From JAXGXT01 sp040772665 (lineage in GTDB: Bacteria > Bacillota > Clostridia > Lachnospirales > Anaerotignaceae), in NCBI GenBank assembly GCA_040772665.1, contig JAXGXT010000006.1, positions 91,916-155,915 on the forward strand: a stretch of 64,000 bases of DNA. The letters are read 5' to 3'. The notes beneath the pieces were generated by a model. The model was given only the letters and a program-made list of their open reading frames with translations. It did not search any database and was not told where the DNA came from. Positions 59,168 to 64,000 of this stretch are shown here, piece after piece. Position numbers and translations under genes: made by a program. How positions within the stretch are numbered: the first letter of the stretch is position 1; the number at the start of each line of letters is the position of its first letter.

Positions 59168-59758
59168 TTATTCCTCCAGCATGCCCTTTGTAGAAAGAAC
59201 ACCTTCAATTCGTTCATCAAACTGGGTTGCAATGTCAAGGGCTTTTGCAAATGCTTTAAAAACCCCCTCGGCAATATGATGGTTGTTTTTTCCCTCAAGC
59301 ATTTTTATATGCATATTTATACCTGAGTTCCAGCAAAGTGCTCTAAAAAACTCCTCAATCATTTCCGTGTCCATTTCGCCGATTTTTTCAGTTGTAAATT
59401 TAACGTCATATCCAAGATAAGGTCTCCCGCTTATATCAATTGCACAAAGTATAAGCGCCTCATCCATGGGGATAATAAAGCTTCCGTATCTTTTAATTCC
59501 CTCTTTACTGCCTAATGCAGTTTTTATTGCTTTTCCAAGGGAAATACCCACATCTTCAACACTATGGTGACAATCCACATTCGTATCACCTTCACATTTA
59601 AGCTTAATATCAATAAAGCCGTGCTTTGATATATGGGTAAGCATATGATCAAAAAAGCCTATGCCTGTTGATATTTCACTTTTTCCACGACCGTCAATGT
59701 TTATTTCAAGGCTAATGCTTGTTTCAAACGTACTTCTTTCAAGGCTTGCGCTTCTCAA
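59168..59758 (-). CDS. hisB: Imidazoleglycerol-phosphate dehydratase
   Basis: A 196-residue single-domain dehydratase. The start is TTG 59758 with GGGAGG eight bases upstream, giving the usual RSASLERSTFETSISLEIN; the longer frame reads through the site. IGFFDHMLTHISKHGF, NVDCHHSVEDVGI and NNHHIAEGVFKAFAKAL carry the metal-binding His and Glu residues. No histidinol-phosphatase domain is fused. Confidence 0.94.
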   Translation of the reverse strand: MRSASLERSTFETSISLEINIDGRGKSEISTGIGFFDHMLTHISKHGFIDIKLKCEGDTNVDCHHSVEDVGISLGKAIKTALGSKEGIKRYGSFIIPMDEALILCAIDISGRPYLGYDVKFTTEKIGEMDTEMIEEFFRALCWNSGINMHIKMLEGKNNHHIAEGVFKAFAKALDIATQFDERIEGVLSTKGMLEE

Positions 59759-59881
59759 AGCAGATACCTCCCAAATTTTATACAATTTTTAATATTTGAA
59801 TTCTACATTTATTTTCTGAAACTAAAAAATTGTTGCATTTATTTACAAACTATTCTATCTTAATTTGGTAACTTTCTCAAG

Positions 59882-61171
59882 CTATTTTCTTACCCTTATG
59901 GAATTGGCATGTGCTGTCAGCCCCTCGGCATTGGCAAAATCAATTAAATCGTCATACAAATCCATAAGTGCAGGCTTACTAAAGGAAATTATGCTTGATT
60001 TTTTTACAAAATCGTCAACAGAAAGAGGTGAAAAAAACCTTGCCGTTCCACCTGTGGGAAGCACGTGATTAGGGCCTGCCATGTAGTCGCCTAACGGCTC
60101 CGGAGAATAGGAGCCCATAAAAATTGCACCTGCGTTTTGTATAAGAGGCAGAATGTCAAAAGGTGATGCTGTAAAAAGCTCCATATGTTCAGGGGCAATA
60201 CTGTTGCTTAACTCACATGCTTCTTCAATTGTGTCCACAATTATTATTGCTCCATAGTTTTTAAGGGATTTTTCAATGGTTTCTTGTCTGCTAAGAACAG
60301 AAGTCTGTTTTTTAATTTCCTCAAAAACCCTGTCTGCAATATTTTCATCTGTTGTGACAAGAATTGAACTTGCAAGCTCATCATGTTCAGCCTGACTTAA
60401 CATATCCGCCGCTATATATTCAGGGTTTCCGCTGCTGTCTGAAATAATAAGAATTTCACTTGGCCCTGCCACAGAATCTATATTAACATGGCCGTAAACA
60501 CTTCTTTTGGCAAGGGCAACATAAATATTTCCCGGCCCTGTTATTTTATCCACCTTCGGAACACTTTCTGTTCCGTATGCCAAAGCGGCAACAGCCTGAG
60601 CGCCGCCTATTTTAAAAATCTCGCTAACTCCCGCTTCAACAGCCGCCACAATTGTTGTGGGATAGACACTTCCGTCTTTTTGGGCTGGAGTTGTCATGTA
60701 TATATTTTTAACTCCTGCAACATGCGCAGGCATTACATTCATAAGCACACTTGAAGGATAAGCGGCCTTGCCTCCCGGAACATAAACACCTACATTTTCA
60801 AGAGGTCTTATAAGCTGTCCAAGGGTTTCTCCGTTTGGGTTTGAATCAAACCAGCTGTTTTGCTTTTGTTTTTGATGAAAATCTTTTATACGCTGGCTGC
60901 TTCTTCTTATAATTCTTAACATGTCTTCACTTATTTGAGAATAAGCAAAGTCAATTTCTTCTTGACTTACCTTTATTTTTTCACTGTCAATTTCCACCTT
61001 GTCAAAAAGTTTGGTATATTCAAAAATTGCCTTATCTCCATTTTTTCTTACATTTAAAAGTATTTCATCCACCTGCTGCTGAACATTTCCGTGGTCAAGC
61101 TGGGAGCGTGATAAAATGGTTTTTACCTTTTCCTTGCCTTCTTTTGTTCCGTATTTTATTATGTCTATCAT
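59882..61171 (-). CDS. hisD: Histidinol dehydrogenase
   Basis: A 429-residue NAD+ enzyme for the last two steps. PLENVGVYVPGGKAAYPSSVLMN, DKITGPGNIYVALAKR, GPSEILIISD, and AEHDELASSILVTTD with the catalytic Glu-His of HisD, then SIAPEHMELFTASP and GPNHVLPTGGTARFFSPLSVDDF. A 123-base gap to hisB contains no clear terminator or promoter. GGAGG precedes the ATG. Confidence 0.96.
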   Translation of the reverse strand: MIDIIKYGTKEGKEKVKTILSRSQLDHGNVQQQVDEILLNVRKNGDKAIFEYTKLFDKVEIDSEKIKVSQEEIDFAYSQISEDMLRIIRRSSQRIKDFHQKQKQNSWFDSNPNGETLGQLIRPLENVGVYVPGGKAAYPSSVLMNVMPAHVAGVKNIYMTTPAQKDGSVYPTTIVAAVEAGVSEIFKIGGAQAVAALAYGTESVPKVDKITGPGNIYVALAKRSVYGHVNIDSVAGPSEILIISDSSGNPEYIAADMLSQAEHDELASSILVTTDENIADRVFEEIKKQTSVLSRQETIEKSLKNYGAIIIVDTIEEACELSNSIAPEHMELFTASPFDILPLIQNAGAIFMGSYSPEPLGDYMAGPNHVLPTGGTARFFSPLSVDDFVKKSSIISFSKPALMDLYDDLIDFANAEGLTAHANSIRVRK

Positions 61172-61182
61172 TTTCTCCCTCC

Positions 61183-61815
61183 TTATATAAGCTTTCTTAT
61201 TTGCTCAATTATACTCATTATTCTTTCATGCTCCATTTTCATTGAAACTCGATTAACAATAATCCTTGCACTTAAAGGACAAATATCCTCAAGAACTTCA
61301 AGTCCGTTTTCTTTAAGTGTTGCACCGCTTTCAACAATGTCCACAATCACATCTGAAAGTCCAACAATAGGAGCAAGCTCTACAGAGCCGTTAAGTTTTA
61401 TTATTTCTACAGTCTGCCTTTTTTGGCGGAAGAAATAATCTGTTGCAATGTTTGGATATTTTGTTGCAACCCTGAGAGTATGGCAGTTGTTAAGCTTTTC
61501 TTTTATTTCCTTTTGTCCCGCAACAGCCATTTTGCATTTTCCAAGCTTTAAATCAAGCATCTCATAAACATTTCTTTTTTCTTCTAAAATTGTGTCTTTT
61601 CCCACAACACCTATGTCAGCGGCACCCTGCTCAACATATGTGGGAACATCACTTGTTTTGGCAAGAAAAATCTTTATTCCAAGCTCCTCGTTAATAAAAA
61701 TAAGTTTCCTGCTTTTTTCTTTCATCTCTTCACAATGAATGCCTGTTTTTTCAAGAAGCTCCATTGTCTGCTGAGCAAGTCTGCCCTTTGCCAAAGCAAA
61801 TGTCAAATATCTCAT
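61183..61815 (-). CDS. hisG: ATP phosphoribosyltransferase, short form
   Basis: A 210-residue catalytic subunit for the first step. LTFALAKGRLAQQTMELLEKTGI at the start, DIGVVGKDTILEEKRNVYEMLDLKLGKCKMAVAG, RVATKYPNIATDYF and DVIVDIVESGATLKENGLEVLE. It lacks the C-terminal regulatory domain of the long form, so it needs HisZ, whose gene precedes it and overlaps it by four bases. Confidence 0.95.
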   Translation of the reverse strand: MRYLTFALAKGRLAQQTMELLEKTGIHCEEMKEKSRKLIFINEELGIKIFLAKTSDVPTYVEQGAADIGVVGKDTILEEKRNVYEMLDLKLGKCKMAVAGQKEIKEKLNNCHTLRVATKYPNIATDYFFRQKRQTVEIIKLNGSVELAPIVGLSDVIVDIVESGATLKENGLEVLEDICPLSARIIVNRVSMKMEHERIMSIIEQIRKLI

Positions 61816-63098
61816 TTTGAAGCCTCCTTTTGCGGTTTAACTAAATCATTAATTGTTATGTCGCTTACCATAACCCCAATTCCCTCTGCAATTCTTGCAT
61901 ATTTAATATTTACGGCATCAACAAAGTAAAGAATGCTTTCAAAACCTTTTTCCTGTGCATAACAGATATTCTCTTCAAAGTCATCGCCAATAAGGCTAAC
62001 TTCAACCTTTACGCCTTCTCTTCTGTAAATATCGGCGGCTTTTATGGCAGAAACCATTCCTTTTTGGCTAAAGGATATCATGGCTTTTGTGCCCTGTGTT
62101 TCAATTATTATATTTTCTCTTTCAATCACAGTTATAATTTCGTTTATTTTTATGCCAAAGCCGACAGCAGGTGTGTTTTTGCCAAACTGAACAACAAGAT
62201 TGTCATATCTTCCCCCATCAACAATGGAGTAGCCCGTTCCATACGTGTATCCCCTGAAAATTATGCCTGTGTAGTAGTTTAAACCGCTTACCATGCCCAA
62301 ATCAAAAACAACATGCTCTGCAACTCCGTAAAGCTTCAGATATTCATAAAGTTCTTTCATTTCATCCAAGGCTGCTGCCGCCTCTTTGCTTTCAGTAAGT
62401 TTTTTTGCTTTTTCAAGAATTTCGGCTTTTCCCACAAGTTTAGGAAGCTGGCTGAAAAGAGTCTTTGTTTTGTTGTTTATTTCCCTTTCTTCCAAAAAAT
62501 CTTCTACTCCCACATAATTTCTTTCAGCAATGATTTTTTTAAGCTTGTCACAATCTTTCTTTGAGAAATTTGTTTCTTTAAGAATATTATTAAAAAAATC
62601 AACTTGTCCAATATGAATGCGAAACTCCTTTATTCCTGAAGACAGAACACATTTAATGGCTAACGCAACCACTTCCGCATCGGCATGGACAGATTTAATG
62701 CCCATAAGTTCAACTCCCGCTTGGGTAAATTCGCAAAGTTTTCCTTGATAGCTTTCATTAAGGCGAAAGGCATTTCCAACATAAGAAAGCCTTAAAGGCC
62801 CTTTTAGTGAAGAATATGCTGTGGCCGCAATTCTTGCAATGGGGGGTGTCATGTCACTTCTTAAAGCAAGCTCGCTTCCTTTTGAATCAAAAAATCTAAA
62901 CATTTGTCTTGGGTTTGTGCTTCCCATTTTTTCATCTGAAAAAACTTCAATATATTCAAACATAGGGCTTTCAACTGCATCATAGCCGTTAACTTCAAAT
63001 ATATTTTCCATTCTTTTTATAATTTCTTTTTTCACCCTTGCTTCAAAGGGCAGAATATCTTTAACTCCCACAGGAGTATGAAGTTTAATGTCAATCAT
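61812..63098 (-). CDS. hisZ: ATP phosphoribosyltransferase regulatory subunit HisZ
   Basis: A 428-residue histidyl-tRNA-synthetase-like protein from ATG 63098 (GGAGG upstream). TPVGVKDILPFEARVKKEIIKRM and RMFRFF-type motif 2 region, PPIARIAATAY, RLSYVGNAFR, FTQAGVELMG and FDLGMVSGLNYYTGIIFRGYTYGTGY. The synthetase fold is kept; the C-terminal region after residue 320 differs from the anticodon domain of true HisS. Position directly before short hisG settles the call. It is the first gene of the operon, with a strong promoter. Confidence 0.92.
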   Translation of the reverse strand: MIDIKLHTPVGVKDILPFEARVKKEIIKRMENIFEVNGYDAVESPMFEYIEVFSDEKMGSTNPRQMFRFFDSKGSELALRSDMTPPIARIAATAYSSLKGPLRLSYVGNAFRLNESYQGKLCEFTQAGVELMGIKSVHADAEVVALAIKCVLSSGIKEFRIHIGQVDFFNNILKETNFSKKDCDKLKKIIAERNYVGVEDFLEEREINNKTKTLFSQLPKLVGKAEILEKAKKLTESKEAAAALDEMKELYEYLKLYGVAEHVVFDLGMVSGLNYYTGIIFRGYTYGTGYSIVDGGRYDNLVVQFGKNTPAVGFGIKINEIITVIERENIIIETQGTKAMISFSQKGMVSAIKAADIYRREGVKVEVSLIGDDFEENICYAQEKGFESILYFVDAVNIKYARIAEGIGVMVSDITINDLVKPQKEASK

Positions 63099-63133
63099 CA
63101 ATATATCCTCCGCTTTTCACTTTATTATAGTAA

Positions 63134-63162
63134 AGTATATTCCCATACAATGCTCTTGTCAA
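63134..63162 (-). promoter_or_regulatory. Promoter of the histidine operon
   Basis: Minus strand: TTGACA (63162-63157), 17-base spacer, TATACT (63139-63134). The leader is only about 30 bases, too short for a T-box or a His leader peptide. Confidence 0.8.
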
Positions 63163-63264
63163 ATATTTTATTAAAAACTTCTTTTTTATAATTAACATGT
63201 ACTTCATTACACAAAAGGGATATAATGGTTTTAATGGCAAAAGGAGAAAAAGGAGGGGGATACT

Positions 63265-63738
63265 ATGAAGTTTAAAAAGATAATAAAGCTGTATGTTTTC
63301 CTGATATCTGCTGTGTGCTTAGTTTCAGGGTGCCAAAAAAATAATTTAACAGAAGAAAAAATCGGCTATATCTCAAATATCAACATCAAAGAAAGAAGCT
63401 TTGATTTTGACGAAATAGAATGGATAACCTTAGAAGACAAAGAAAAGATTAAAGAATTAAACCTTGATGAAAACTTTGATTTTCCCAATGATTTTTATAT
63501 CAACAATTCAAGCAAAGAAAAAAGCCTTCTTACATTAAGTAAAAAAGCCGTTTTTGAATTTCTTGATTGGAAAGACGATTTTAAAGCTAAATCCGTTAAT
63601 CTTGAGGAATTTTCAAACCAACACACTGAATTTTTTGAAACTTATTTAAAGCCTAATGAAACAGACATACTAACACCATATTGGATAGAAATTGAAAATG
63701 ACAATGTAATCAGCATAAAACAGCAATATATTCCTTAA
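63265..63738 (+). CDS. Small lipoprotein of unknown function
   Basis: A 157-residue protein. Residues 1-23 are a lipoprotein signal, ending VCLVSGC, so it should be lipid-anchored outside. The mature part is acidic, rich in Glu, Asp, Asn and Phe, without a recognised motif (for example DFDEIEWITLEDKEKIKELNLDE, VFEFLDWKDDF). AGGAGGGGG precedes the ATG and a TATAAT lies near 63220. It diverges from the his operon and is convergent with nrdR, with a terminator between them. Confidence 0.7.
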   Translation: MKFKKIIKLYVFLISAVCLVSGCQKNNLTEEKIGYISNINIKERSFDFDEIEWITLEDKEKIKELNLDENFDFPNDFYINNSSKEKSLLTLSKKAVFEFLDWKDDFKAKSVNLEEFSNQHTEFFETYLKPNETDILTPYWIEIENDNVISIKQQYIP

Positions 63739-63742
63739 ATAT

Positions 63743-63792
63743 AAAAAGACACAAGGATTTTTAGTTTAAGCCCAAATTCCATGTGTCTTTTA
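63743..63792. terminator. Bidirectional terminator between the lipoprotein gene and nrdR
   Basis: AAAAGACACA and TGTGTCTTTT pair, with GGA/TCC inside, around a loop of about 20 bases; A run left, T run right. It directly precedes the nrdR stop on the other strand. Confidence 0.75.
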
Positions 63793-63794
63793 TG

Positions 63795-64000
63795 TTATTT
63801 GTTTTTTTCACGAAGAAGCTTGCTAAGCTCGTCCATAAAAGTATTTATATCCTTAAATTCACGATACACAGAAGCAAACCTCACATACGCAACCTCATCT
63901 ATTGCTTTAAGCTTTTCCATTACCATTTCCCCGACTTCCTTGCTGGAAATTTCCTTGTCCATACTGCTTATTACTGCATTTTCAATGCTGTCTGCGATTT
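63795..64000 (-). CDS. nrdR: Transcriptional repressor NrdR, C-terminal part (5' end outside window)
   Basis: The last 68 codons run off the right edge. The translation IADSIENAVISSMDKEISSK, then EVGEMVMEKLKAIDEVAYVRFASVYREFKDINTFMDEL, is the C-terminal part of the ATP-cone of NrdR, including the near-invariant VAYVRFASVYREF. NrdR represses ribonucleotide reductase genes through a Zn ribbon (outside the window) and ATP-cone. Stop is TAA at 63795. Confidence 0.95.
   Translation of the reverse strand, partial: IADSIENAVISSMDKEISSKEVGEMVMEKLKAIDEVAYVRFASVYREFKDINTFMDELSKLLREKNK

Noticed and set aside
63099..63165. T-box or leader peptide for the his operon
   Set aside because: The leader from the predicted start is about 30 bases. 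asnB and trpS leaders also lack T-box motifs.

Overview
The window reads as chromosome of a low-GC anaerobic Gram-positive of class Clostridia. Support: AT-rich DNA, AGGAGG-type ribosome sites, many TTG/GTG starts, TTGACA-17-TATAAT promoters, intrinsic terminators with long T runs, and a Clostridia gene repertoire (cdaA, coaBC, short-form hisG plus hisZ, addA, nrdR, pspC, ablB, SatP-type transporter). The species cannot be told from the sequence. No rRNA, tRNA, phage, transposase or CRISPR array is visible. Most genes lie on the minus strand.

Layout. 1-1723: 5' part of cdaA behind two membrane-protein genes. 1840-2422: a block of modular palindromic repeats, with an inverted relative at 39674-40130. 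2479-9601: a nonsense-disrupted flavodoxin-like oxidoreductase, a sigma-54 activator, a frameshifted Cache/HAMP/PAS/GGDEF/EAL protein and an orphan solute-binding lipoprotein. 9752-17193: Na+/solute symporter, LarA-family protein, asnB, enolase-superfamily enzyme and an FCD-GntR regulator with palindromes at its own promoter and before the enolase gene; this looks like hydroxy-acid or sugar-acid use. 17384-19480: rfbA-coaBC. 19871-25005: ferritin, ablB, MaoC hydratase, a frameshifted Cys-rich protein, pirin and an acetate/succinate-type transporter. 25237-29915: panC with a radical SAM gene, then a polar amino-acid ABC transporter. 30118-33135: mgtA behind a leader with a 5' hairpin, a 49-codon ORF and an intrinsic terminator that contains the ORF's stop codon. 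33220-39516: PAS/GGDEF/HD-GYP sensor, YhcC-type radical SAM with a P-loop protein, and cysK with a SPASM radical SAM. 40226-47634: cation efflux, queT, trpS, iron alcohol dehydrogenase, SLOG and ribbon-helix-helix genes back to back, pspC, radC, DUF402. 47798-56123: two-component system, an anchored protein, addA and an unknown gene. 56218-63162: histidine operon hisZGDBHAFIE, with an unlisted 39-residue membrane protein between hisE and the terminator. 63265-64000: a small lipoprotein and the 3' end of nrdR.

The most interesting items are the mgtA leader, the modular palindromic repeats, the orphan binding-protein plus c-di-GMP sensor pair, and three broken genes, two of which look like loss of one base at a C run.
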